The translations under genes and the position numbers were made by a program. This document shows positions 1 to 6,835 of a stretch of DNA of 16,356 nucleotides, in pieces (position 1 is the stretch's first letter; every line of letters begins with the position of its first letter). The DNA lies in the NCBI GenBank assembly GCA_023441125.1, contig JAEZQV010000054.1, positions 1 to 16,356 on the forward strand. The letters are read 5' to 3'. This stretch comes from Bacillota bacterium. Lineage in GTDB: Bacteria > Bacillota_C > Negativicutes > Sporomusales > Sporomusaceae. The notes beneath the pieces were generated by a model, which worked only from the letters and a program-made list of their open reading frames with translations, was not told the origin of the DNA and did no database searches.

Positions 1-840
1 CATTTGATCCGCTATGATATTCAGCGCTTCAAACGGCGTCATTTTGCTGCGGTACACCCGGTCCGATGTCATAGCTTCATAGATATCGGCAATGGCGATC
101 ACCTTGGCTCCCTCATTTATTTCATCACCGGCAAGTCCGAACGGATAGCCGCTGCCATCCATCCGTTCATGGTGGTGCAAGATACTCAATTTGACATCCT
201 GCGAAATTTGCTGCGAAGTTTTTACCAATTGATAGCCTTCCCGGGTATGCTGTTTTATAATTGCAAATTCGGCCGGGGAAAGACAGCCCGGTTTGTCGAG
301 TATATTTAGGGGAATCACCACTTTGCCAATATCATGCAGCAAGCCTGCCAGAATCAGGTTCTTCAGTTCTACGCCCTGATAGCCGCACCACTTACCCAGG
401 ACACCGGCAATAACAGCAACATTCAGCGAATGCTGGAAGGTATGCTCACTGTGACAGCGTATTTCCTGCAAATAATCAAGCGCACCAATGGTTTCCACCA
501 ACAAAGCAACTTTGTGGTCTGCCAGCGCCTTAATTTGCATGACAGGGACTTCTTTAAACTTTTGGATATGCCTGAACATATGGCCAACATCATGCATTGT
601 CTCGCGGTAAACTTTTGTAAAGTTCACCTTGATCATATCAATGCCGGCAAAATTTATCTTCTCCCCGTCGTTACCGTCATCAAGATATAGAAAAGGAACA
701 CCCCAGTTTTGAAGTTTTGTAATTTGCGACTGGGTTAAGCGAATACCTCGCCGCAGCAGCTTGACTACTCCGGCTACATCCGTTACTTCCCCGCCTGTCA
801 GCATGCCGGGAATTAAATCTCTTGTAAAAACCAACCTCAT
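1..840 (-). CDS. HD-GYP domain protein, probable cyclic di-GMP phosphodiesterase (partial, 3' end cut)
   Basis: The first 280 codons read without a stop from ATG at 840 to the window edge, so the C-terminus is missing. A perfect AGGAGG (846-851) precedes the ATG. Residues 1-55 resemble the usual N-terminal segment of this family (an LxPGM...G..LT...I..L...GV pattern). The HD-GYP domain follows: H137, the HDIGK metal motif at 169-173, an HHHERMDGSGYP stretch at 222-233, and DIYEAMTSDRVYR from 252. These are the metal and GYP signatures of enzymes that hydrolyse cyclic di-GMP. No transmembrane segment or receiver domain is visible, so the protein is probably cytosolic and the sensory input is unclear. 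Family assignment is secure; the substrate is inferred from the family. The gene is transcribed alone, away from the zinc-ribbon gene. Confidence 0.93.
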   Translation of the reverse strand, partial: MRLVFTRDLIPGMLTGGEVTDVAGVVKLLRRGIRLTQSQITKLQNWGVPFLYLDDGNDGEKINFAGIDMIKVNFTKVYRETMHDVGHMFRHIQKFKEVPVMQIKALADHKVALLVETIGALDYLQEIRCHSEHTFQHSLNVAVIAGVLGKWCGYQGVELKNLILAGLLHDIGKVVIPLNILDKPGCLSPAEFAIIKQHTREGYQLVKTSQQISQDVKLSILHHHERMDGSGYPFGLAGDEINEGAKVIAIADIYEAMTSDRVYRSKMTPFEALNIIADQM

Positions 841-1130
841 GCCAGGCCTCCTGATCCAAGAAAAATAATAATTTAGCATAATTACTAATCCGTCAGACCT
901 TACCAGTAACGCTATTTCCCGCTGTCGACATTATCCGGCAGAAAACTATATTTCCTGTCAGGATAAACAAAGTTCTCTGTAATTACCCTAAATACATTTA
1001 TACAATAGCCATATAAAATCCTCCATTCTGGCAGCAAAAACAAAAAAATACTTTGACGGTTGCGCCGGTATGTCCGCATAAATCCGACCTGGCGCTACCT
1101 TCAGCCTGCTAAAATTAATTCAGGAAGCGC
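841..1130. other. Intergenic region between divergent genes
   Basis: This gene-free stretch separates the HD-GYP start from the zinc-ribbon promoter. It is AT-rich near 870-895 and 960-1020. A short inverted repeat TCCTGTCAGGA lies at 953-963. For the HD-GYP gene only a weak promoter candidate is visible: on the minus strand, an extended -10-like TGCTAAATT about 30 bases before the ribosome binding site, with a poor -35. No ORF with a ribosome binding site and no RNA gene were recognised. Confidence 0.5.
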
Positions 1131-1159
1131 TTTACATTTAGGCCAATATATTGTATAGT
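1131..1159 (+). promoter_or_regulatory. Sigma-A-type promoter of the zinc-ribbon gene
   Basis: TTTACA (1131-1136) and TATAGT (1154-1159) are separated by 17 bp, each matching the consensus at five of six bases. Transcription would begin near 1166, leaving a leader of roughly 120 nt before the chosen start codon at 1288. Confidence 0.7.
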
Positions 1160-1287
1160 AAAAGAGTCCAGTAAATACGCTAATGGTTAGCCATTTATCC
1201 TTCTCAAACTGTCCGGTGAGGGAAGTTGCGATGCGTCATTCCCATTCACGATTGGCTGGTATAAAAATTGAGGGGGATTCCATTTTA

Positions 1288-1584
1288 ATGAGTCAAGACA
1301 AAACCTTAACTTGCCGCGATTGTGGCGCTGATTTCGTATTTACTGCTTCCGAGCAAGATTTCTATGCCGAAAAAGGCTTCACCAATGAGCCGGGCCGTTG
1401 CCCTAGCTGCCGTTCCGCCCGCAAACAGCAAAATAACCGTGGCGGCCGTGATAGCTACCAACAACGCGAAATGCACGACGTAACCTGTGCTGCTTGCGGT
1501 GCACAAACCCAGGTTCCGTTCCGTCCCAGCAGTGACCGTCCTGTTTACTGCCGCGACTGCTTCAGCCAAAACAAACGCTACTAA
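1288..1584 (+). CDS. Small CxxC-CxxC zinc-ribbon protein
   Basis: A 98-residue protein with two zinc-ribbon halves. The first has cysteine pairs C9/C12 and C38/C41, the second C67/C70 and C88/C91, joined by a basic, Gln/Asn/Gly-rich linker at about 44-60. It belongs to the widespread small zinc-ribbon family that begins D-K-T-L-x-C-x-D-C-G; its biochemical role is not established, and nucleic-acid binding is only a guess. The start at 1288 has AGGGGG at 1271-1276 and fits the family N-terminus. The frame stays open upstream to ATG codons at 1231 (with a GAGGGA at 1218-1223) and 1183 (no ribosome binding site), so an N-terminally extended form cannot be excluded. The gene is monocistronic, bounded by a promoter and a terminator. 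Confidence 0.88.
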   Translation: MSQDKTLTCRDCGADFVFTASEQDFYAEKGFTNEPGRCPSCRSARKQQNNRGGRDSYQQREMHDVTCAACGAQTQVPFRPSSDRPVYCRDCFSQNKRY

Positions 1585-1590
1585 GATTTT

Positions 1591-1624
1591 AAACCTCTGC
1601 CTGCCGGCAGAGGTTTTGTTTTTT
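1591..1624 (+). terminator. Rho-independent terminator of the zinc-ribbon gene
   Basis: A perfect 11-bp stem (1591-1601 with 1606-1616) closes a TGCC tetraloop and is followed by a T-rich tail interrupted by one G. It begins seven bases after the stop codon. Confidence 0.93.
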
Positions 1625-1659
1625 ACTGGCCGCCGAAACGATTTCGCGGCAAACACGAA

Positions 1660-1702
1660 CAACGGCTTGTGCAACCACTGCTAAAGTGGGCACAAGCCGT
1701 TG
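1660..1702 (-). terminator. Hairpin at the 3' end of the ABC uptake operon
   Basis: A perfect 13-bp outer stem (1660-1672 with 1690-1702) contains an inner 5-bp stem (CCACT with AGTGG) after an AA bulge. It lies nine bases beyond the stop of the last permease gene. The tract after it on the minus strand has only scattered T residues, so it may be a weak terminator or mainly a 3'-end stabiliser. Another imperfect hairpin lies at about 1629-1650. Confidence 0.65.
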
Positions 1703-1710
1703 CTGCGTAA

Positions 1711-2646
1711 CTACCGTTCTTCCCGGTTATAGGGAATGCCCAGGGCCTCCGGCGCAGCCACCCGCCGCTTCTTGGTCTCTCTGGTAACCAGGATTAAAAC
1801 CGCGATGGTAATGGCGTAGGGCAGCATCTTCAGAAAGAAGGACGGTATAAGAATCCCGAACGTCTGCATATGAAACCCCAGCACATCAATAGTACCGAAT
1901 AAAAAACTGCCCAGAAACGCCTTAGCCGGATGCCAGGTGGCGAAGATAACCAGGGCCACCGCAATCCACCCGCGCCCTGCCGTCATGTTCTCCAGCCAGG
2001 AGGGAGCATAGGCCAGGGACAGATAGGCGCCGGCCATGCCGGCCAGCATGCCGCCAATCACCACAAATACATACCGTAGGCCAAATACGCTGATGCCGGC
2101 CGTGTCGGCAGCGCCGGGATTTTCCCCCACCGCCCTCAGTTCCAGCCCCTTTTGCGTATGAAACAGGAAAAACCACAGCAGCGCCACCAGTCCGTAACTA
2201 AGATAAACAAGTATATCCTGCTTAAATAAAATGGTGCCGATAACCGGAATTTCACTGAGTCCGGGCAGGGCAACGGGCTTAAACGTATTGGCCAGGGGCA
2301 CCCCAATCAAGGATTTGCCAACATAACCGCTCAGGCCGGTACCAAAAATGGTCAGGGCCAGACCGCTGACAACCTGGTTGGCCCGCAGGCTAACGGTAAG
2401 AAAGGCATGGATTAGCGCCATCAAGCCACCGGCAATAACAGCGGCCAGCAGTCCTGTCCAGGGGTTTGCCGTCTGCATGGCCACCATAAAACCGGTTACC
2501 GCCCCGACCAGCATCATCCCTTCCACGCCCAAATTCATAACCCCCGCCAGTTCAGCCAGTATTTCTCCCAATGCGGCCAGCAAAATCGGGGTACCGGCAA
2601 TAATACCGGTTGCTAAAATGGAGATCCAGATGGACTGTTCTGTCAC
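1711..2646 (-). CDS. nupQ: Nucleoside/purine ABC transporter permease (NupQ-like)
   Basis: A 311-residue, very hydrophobic membrane protein of the BPD_transp_2 permease family, the length expected for the shorter permease of BMP-type nucleoside importers. The segment GEILAELAGVMNLGVEG (about residues 27-43) and the GENPGAADTAGI loop (about 174-185) are typical of this subfamily; the second resembles the loop that contacts the ATPase. About eight to ten membrane segments can be seen, with a basic C-terminal tail. The start is GTG at 2646, preceded by GGGAGG at 2655-2660. Its first bases overlap the stop of the preceding permease gene (GTGA arrangement), implying translational coupling and a heteromeric membrane channel. 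It is the last gene of the operon and is followed by a hairpin. Confidence 0.93.
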   Translation of the reverse strand: MTEQSIWISILATGIIAGTPILLAALGEILAELAGVMNLGVEGMMLVGAVTGFMVAMQTANPWTGLLAAVIAGGLMALIHAFLTVSLRANQVVSGLALTIFGTGLSGYVGKSLIGVPLANTFKPVALPGLSEIPVIGTILFKQDILVYLSYGLVALLWFFLFHTQKGLELRAVGENPGAADTAGISVFGLRYVFVVIGGMLAGMAGAYLSLAYAPSWLENMTAGRGWIAVALVIFATWHPAKAFLGSFLFGTIDVLGFHMQTFGILIPSFFLKMLPYAITIAVLILVTRETKKRRVAAPEALGIPYNREER

Positions 2647-3704
2647 TGACTACGCCTCCCTTCACGCCAGCGCAGGCGGTACTGTACAAAAATTTCCCCG
2701 CCAACTACAAAAAACAGGATGGCTCCCTGCAGCATCGCCACCGTAGCCGCCGGAAACCCGCTGGTCTGGATGCTGAAGCCGCCAACCAGCAGACCGCCAA
2801 AAACAAAAGACACCAGCACGATGGCAAAAGGCTGCAAGCGGGCCAGCCAGGCAATGATAATCGCCGAATAACCGTACCCCGGCGATATGCCGTGCTGTAA
2901 ACGCTGGGTAATGCCGGCTACCTCGGTCATGCCCGCCACCCCGGCCAGCCCGCCGCTAATAAACATTACCAGCAGCACGTTGCGGACAAAATTCATACCA
3001 GCATACCGGGCCGCTGCCGGGCTTTCACCGCTGACGCGGATTTCAAAGCCCCAGCGCGTATACCGGAGCACTACATACAAAATAATAACCGCCAGCAAAG
3101 CGATAACTAGCCCCCAATGAATACGGGTGACGCCAAAGGCCGGCAAAATAGCCCCCTCGGCAAAAGGTGCGGTTATGGGAAACCCTTGCCCCTTTGGGTC
3201 TTTCCAGGGCCCGTAAACCAGATAATCCACCCAGAGGATGCCAATGTAATTGAGCAATAACGTTGTAATGGTCTCATTCACCTTGAAATAGGCCCGGGGA
3301 ATGGCCGGCAGCAAGCCCCACAGCCCGCCGGTAAAAAAGCCGGCCAGCACCATAGCCGGCAGCAGCAGCGCCGCCGGCCACGCGGGATAGGTTAGAGCTA
3401 CCCAGGTTGCGCCAAAGGCCCCCATATAGAACTGACCTTCCGCACCAATGTTCCATAACTGCATACGAAACGCCAGCGAAACAGCCAGACTGGCCAGAAT
3501 CAGCGGTATCGCTTTGACCACCGTCTCCGATAGCCCGTAGGCCGAGCCAAAGGCCCCCTCGAACATTAACAGATATACTGCCAGCGGATCTTTACCGGCT
3601 ATGGCAATAAACAGGCCGGCAAAGGCCAGACCAATTACGATCGACAGGAGCGGTACGGCAACAATCATCGGCCGGGAAACGGTGTCCCTTTTTTCAAATC
3701 GCAT
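2643..3704 (-). CDS. nupP: Nucleoside/purine ABC transporter permease (NupP-like)
   Basis: The larger permease of the importer, 353 residues from the chosen start. It has many membrane segments and the subfamily's RMQLWNIGAEGQFYMGA motif in its first third, which parallels the NLGVEGMML segment of its partner. RVSGESPAAARYAGMN is the probable ATPase-contact loop. ATG at 3704 has AGGAGG at 3715-3720 with nine bases between; an in-frame ATG at 3725 lacks comparable support and would add only seven residues. The gene start overlaps the end of the ATPase gene by 11 bp and its stop overlaps the start of the next permease gene, so three genes are tightly coupled. The family assignment is firm; the exact substrate rests on the riboswitch and the binding protein. 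Confidence 0.93.
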   Translation of the reverse strand: MRFEKRDTVSRPMIVAVPLLSIVIGLAFAGLFIAIAGKDPLAVYLLMFEGAFGSAYGLSETVVKAIPLILASLAVSLAFRMQLWNIGAEGQFYMGAFGATWVALTYPAWPAALLLPAMVLAGFFTGGLWGLLPAIPRAYFKVNETITTLLLNYIGILWVDYLVYGPWKDPKGQGFPITAPFAEGAILPAFGVTRIHWGLVIALLAVIILYVVLRYTRWGFEIRVSGESPAAARYAGMNFVRNVLLVMFISGGLAGVAGMTEVAGITQRLQHGISPGYGYSAIIIAWLARLQPFAIVLVSFVFGGLLVGGFSIQTSGFPAATVAMLQGAILFFVVGGEIFVQYRLRWREGRRSQ

Positions 3705-5196
3705 GCTTAGCCGCCCTCCTCTCACCGGCCATCATCAAGCCGACATCCTCAACGCCAACAGCTTGCGGCCGGACAATGCCCATCAATTCGCCCCGATGCA
3801 GAACAGCGATGCGGTCTGATAAAGAAAATAGTTCATCAAGCTCTTCGGAAATAAGTAAAATGGCCTTGCCGGCCGACCGCTGCAGAGTGAGCAGCTGACG
3901 TACAGTTTCCATAGCGCCCACATCCAGCCCCCGCATCGGGTATACCACCACCAGCAGCCGGGGGTCTGCCGTAATTTCCCTGGCCAGCAGCAGTTTCTGC
4001 AGGTTGCCGCCGGATAACAGCCGGACCGGATTGGTCTCGCTGGCAAGCTTAATGCCAAAGTTTTCGATGGCCTGCCGGGTCTTGGCCAGGGCTGCCTGCC
4101 AGTTTATAAACCAGCCGCTGTTCGCGTAGCTTTTCAGCACAAAGTTATCGACGGCATCAAGGCCCGGAACCAGGCCTGTTCCCAGGCGGTCTTCCGGCAC
4201 ATAGCCCACACCGGCGGCGATAAATTCCCGGGGCGCGCCGGCGGTAAGGTCGGTGCCGTCAACCAATCGCCGCCCGCTTTCAAGCTCGCGTAACCCGACG
4301 GCGGCTTCAGCCAGTTCGCTCTGGCCGTTGCCCGCCACCCCGGCAATCCCCAGGATTTCCCCTGCATGAATTTCCAGGGTTACATCTTTGACTGCCAGCT
4401 GGCCACGGTTGTTTAAACAGGAAATGTGCTCCAGTTCCAATACTTTGGCGCCCGGCTGCACCGAATGCTGCACAGAACTGAAGGCTACGCTTTTCCCAAC
4501 CATCATCCGGGTCAGCAGCTGTTCGGTAGCCATTTGGGTCTTGGTTTCGCCGGCCGCCCTGCCGCCGCGCAACACTGTAATCGCATCGGTAGACGCAAGC
4601 ACCTCGCTCAGTTTGTGGGAAATGACAATAACCGCCTTGCCCTGCTTGGCCATCAGCCGCAGCGTACGGTACAGTTCCCTGGCCTCCTGCGGTGTTAATA
4701 CCGCGGTTGGTTCGTCCAGAATCAGGACTTCCGCCCCGCGAAACAGCGCTTTTAAAATTTCCACCCGCTGCTGTTCACCGACGGTTAACTGCCACACCCG
4801 CGCCGCGGGATCGATGCACATGCCAAACTGCTGACAGAAGTCGCCTACCATTGTCTCAACCCGGGTTTTATTAAAAAAAATGCCGTTTTGCTTCAGGCCA
4901 AGGGTTAAGTTTTCCGCCACGGTAAAGGATTTGATCAGTTTAAAATGCTGGTGCACCATACCGATTCCCAGCGCAACCGCGTCTTTGGGCGATCGCAGCT
5001 CAACCTGTTGGCCTTTAAGATAGATCTCACCTTCGTCAGGCCGGTAAAGTCCGGTTAAAATACTCATTAAGGTACTTTTACCGGCGCCATTTTCACCAAG
5101 CAAAGCATGAATTTCACCTGTATTGATGGTCAGACTGACACGATCGTTGGCCAGGACTCCGGGAAACCGCTTCGTGATATTAATCATTTCCACCAT
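3694..5196 (-). CDS. nupO: Nucleoside/purine ABC transporter double ATPase (NupO-like)
   Basis: A 500-residue protein with two fused ABC ATPase domains, the standard layout for the BMP and sugar importer families. Domain 1 has Walker A GENGAGKST (residues 34-42), a signature-like TVGEQQRVE and Walker B LILDEPTAVL. Domain 2 has a degenerate P-loop (GVAGNGQSE), an intact LLSGGNLQK signature, and a Walker B region reading VVVYPMRGLDVGA; relatives usually have Q-P-T where this has Y-P-M. The degenerate second P-loop is normal for the family; the Y-P-M change is the odd part. ATG at 5196 follows an AAGGTGA ribosome binding site and begins MVEMINITKRFPGV as expected. A GTG at 5220 would add eight residues and is less well supported. 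The gene follows an intercistronic hairpin. Confidence 0.95.
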   Translation of the reverse strand: MVEMINITKRFPGVLANDRVSLTINTGEIHALLGENGAGKSTLMSILTGLYRPDEGEIYLKGQQVELRSPKDAVALGIGMVHQHFKLIKSFTVAENLTLGLKQNGIFFNKTRVETMVGDFCQQFGMCIDPAARVWQLTVGEQQRVEILKALFRGAEVLILDEPTAVLTPQEARELYRTLRLMAKQGKAVIVISHKLSEVLASTDAITVLRGGRAAGETKTQMATEQLLTRMMVGKSVAFSSVQHSVQPGAKVLELEHISCLNNRGQLAVKDVTLEIHAGEILGIAGVAGNGQSELAEAAVGLRELESGRRLVDGTDLTAGAPREFIAAGVGYVPEDRLGTGLVPGLDAVDNFVLKSYANSGWFINWQAALAKTRQAIENFGIKLASETNPVRLLSGGNLQKLLLAREITADPRLLVVVYPMRGLDVGAMETVRQLLTLQRSAGKAILLISEELDELFSLSDRIAVLHRGELMGIVRPQAVGVEDVGLMMAGERRAAKHAI

Positions 5197-5309
5197 TGGA
5201 ATTGTCACCTTATAAACCACCTTCCGTATGTACTTGATGCTTGGCGGCAGCTACTTAGACGAAATATCCACCGCCAAGCCCCAAGAAGGGCAGACCCTGT
5301 CCGGCATTA

Positions 5310-5343
5310 GCGAAGGCCGTTTCTGTTACAAAACGGCCTTCGC
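5310..5343 (-). other. Intercistronic stem-loop between the binding-protein and ATPase genes
   Basis: A perfect 13-bp inverted repeat (5310-5322 with 5331-5343) around an 8-base loop, starting six bases after the stop of the binding-protein gene. No T-tract follows it on the minus strand, so it is more likely an mRNA-stabilising or partial attenuating hairpin than a full terminator. Such hairpins commonly let the binding protein be made in excess of the membrane components; that role is inferred here. The remaining spacer to the ATPase gene (about 110 bases) holds nothing else recognisable. Confidence 0.75.
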
Positions 5344-5348
5344 AGCTA

Positions 5349-6467
5349 CTACTTGGCAATAGTTCCTTCTACACCCTGCACAAACCAGTTGAATTCCAGC
5401 ATATCCTTATCCGCCATTTTTTGACCGGCCGGAACTTTTACAGTCCCTTGCTGGTCTTTAATCGGACCGGTGAATACATCCCACTGTCCTTTGACGATTT
5501 CATCCTTCTGCTTGGCGATCATGGCTTTGGTATCTTCCGCAACCATCGGGCCATAAGGTCCCAGATCGACAATATTGTCGGCCATGGGGCCCCAGTATTG
5601 ATCAGCCTTCCAGGTTTTGTCCAGTACGGCCTTGACGGTTTTCACATAGTAGGGACCCCAGTTCCAGACCGGCCCGGTCAGCACGGCTTTGGGCGCGAAA
5701 CTGCGCATATCGGTATTATAGGATATAGCAAATTTACCCTTTTCCTCGGCCGCCTGCATCGGCGCCGGGGTGTCCTGATGCATGGCGATTACGTCGGCGC
5801 CGGCATCAAGCAGGCTCTTGGCGGCGTCCTTCTCAGTAGCCGGGTTATACCAGGTATTGGTCCAGACCACTTTTACCTTGGCATTCGGATTGGCAGCCTG
5901 CACGCCCAGCGTGAAAGCGTTAATGCCGCGCACTACTTCGGGAATCGGGAAGGCAGCCACATAGCCGATGCTATTGCTTTGCGTCTGTTTGCCGGCGGCA
6001 ATGCCGGATAAATAGCGGGCCTGATACATTCTGCCAAAATAAGTCCCTACATTGTTAGCTGTTTTGAAACCGGAGCAGTGCAAAAAAACAACATCGGGAA
6101 ATTTCTGCGCTACTTTTTGCACATAATCCATATAACCGAAACTGGTGGCAAAAATAATTTTATTGCCTTTCATCGCCAGCTCGGTGAGTACCCGCTCGGC
6201 GTCAGCCCCCTCAGGAACTGCTTCTACATAGGTTGTCTCAATATTGGGCATTTCTTTTTCCAAATACTTGCGGCCCTGATCATGCGCGTAAGACCAGCCC
6301 GCATCACCAACCGGCCCAACATAGACAAAAGCCACTTTTACCTTTTCCGCTTTTGCAGGCTGGTTTTCCGCAGGCTTCTGTCCGCCGCAGCCTGCAACCA
6401 GCATAGCTAAAACCAATAGTGCAACCAGAAACAGCAAACCAGCCTTTTTTTGTCCTTGCCTTGTCAC
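5349..6467 (-). CDS. BMP-family substrate-binding lipoprotein of a purine/nucleoside ABC importer
   Basis: A 372-residue exported lipoprotein. A basic start and a hydrophobic stretch (about residues 10-25) lead to the lipobox LVAGC with C27 as the lipidation site, followed by a short Gln/Pro/Ala/Lys linker. The mature part from about residue 45 is a Bmp-family periplasmic-binding fold, starting KVAFVYVGPVGDAGWSYAHD, with later markers YFGRMYQARYLSGIAAG and VIAMHQDTPAPMQAAEEKG. This is the subclass with a GWSYAHDQG motif; some related proteins have been reported to bind purine bases rather than nucleosides (from memory), so the ligand could be either. GTG at 6467 follows a GGGGGAG ribosome binding site. 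It is the first gene of the operon and sits directly behind the guanine riboswitch, which argues strongly for a purine ligand. Confidence 0.93.
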   Translation of the reverse strand: MTRQGQKKAGLLFLVALLVLAMLVAGCGGQKPAENQPAKAEKVKVAFVYVGPVGDAGWSYAHDQGRKYLEKEMPNIETTYVEAVPEGADAERVLTELAMKGNKIIFATSFGYMDYVQKVAQKFPDVVFLHCSGFKTANNVGTYFGRMYQARYLSGIAAGKQTQSNSIGYVAAFPIPEVVRGINAFTLGVQAANPNAKVKVVWTNTWYNPATEKDAAKSLLDAGADVIAMHQDTPAPMQAAEEKGKFAISYNTDMRSFAPKAVLTGPVWNWGPYYVKTVKAVLDKTWKADQYWGPMADNIVDLGPYGPMVAEDTKAMIAKQKDEIVKGQWDVFTGPIKDQQGTVKVPAGQKMADKDMLEFNWFVQGVEGTIAK

Positions 6468-6534
6468 CCTATCTCCCCCTGTAAAATTTGATTGCCACTC
6501 GCTCTATGTAAAGGATTCGCCCAGAGCAGCCGGT

Positions 6535-6608
6535 CACAAAACATAAAAGCCCTGACAGATACATGGCACCACACTCAACATTGAGAGCGGACCTCCTGCC
6601 GGGCTTTT
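6535..6608 (-). terminator. Riboswitch expression platform: intrinsic terminator
   Basis: On the minus-strand RNA, AAAAGCCC plus GGCAG (6608 down to 6596) pairs with CUGUC, a bulged A, and GGGCUUUU (6558 down to 6545). The stem is 13 bp with one bulge and has a large loop that contains a further small hairpin. It is followed by a U-rich tail (UUUUAUGUUUUGUG). It lies between the aptamer and the binding-protein gene, about 70 bases before its start codon. This is the arrangement of a transcription-terminating OFF switch. The alternative antiterminator pairing was not resolved by eye. Confidence 0.75.
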
Positions 6609-6637
6609 CCCTGTTCCCATGAAATAGGAATATTCCA

Positions 6638-6704
6638 CTCATAGTAAGGGCATTTACGGTTCCCTTGTAGAAACTCCCGGACCATATCTCCAGGATTATA
6701 CGAG
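6638..6704 (-). ncRNA. Purine riboswitch aptamer, guanine class
   Basis: The minus strand carries the conserved purine aptamer elements in order: UAUAAUCC after the P1 5' strand (CUCG, 6701-6704), GAUAUGG, GGGAGUUUCUAC across the P2 3' side, AAGGGAACCGUAAAUGCCCUU forming P3 and its loop, then ACUAUGAG closing P1. P1 pairs CUCGUA with UAUGAG. In J3/1 the specificity base (position 74 in the xpt numbering) is C within ACUAUG, which marks guanine/hypoxanthine recognition; adenine switches have U there. It controls the downstream purine/nucleoside importer, so ligand excess should switch uptake off. Confidence 0.95.
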
Positions 6705-6750
6705 CTATTATTCAGTTGCAGCTAACAAGCGAAATACTCTTGTCGGATTG

Positions 6751-6779
6751 AGTATACCGCATAATGAAACAAATGTCTA
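6751..6779 (-). promoter_or_regulatory. Sigma-A-type promoter of the riboswitch/importer operon
   Basis: Read on the minus strand, TAGACA (6774-6779) and TATACT (6751-6756) are 17 bp apart, each with five of six consensus bases. The transcript would start near 6744, about 40 nt before the aptamer. The promoter lies downstream of the metF-like stop codon. No terminator was recognised between that gene and this promoter, so some read-through is possible. Confidence 0.7.
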
Positions 6780-6835
6780 CAGAATTCACAACGAGTTCGT
6801 AGAGTACGGCAAAATTCCGGTAAACCACATTCAGG

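Noticed and set aside
4..690. Two plus-strand ORFs at the left edge
   Set aside because: The minus strand encodes a continuous HD-GYP protein with all signature motifs across this region.
1306..1674. 122-codon minus-strand ORF over the zinc-ribbon gene
   Set aside because: It runs through the terminator hairpin and opposes a gene with promoter, ribosome binding site and conserved cysteines.
5421..6011. 196-codon plus-strand ORF
   Set aside because: It lies wholly antisense to the well-supported BMP lipoprotein gene and shows no domain.
6559..6595. Second small structured element (CTCAATGTTGAG) between riboswitch and binding-protein gene
   Set aside because: It falls inside the loop of the riboswitch terminator and does not match another riboswitch class I know, so I treat it as part of the expression platform.
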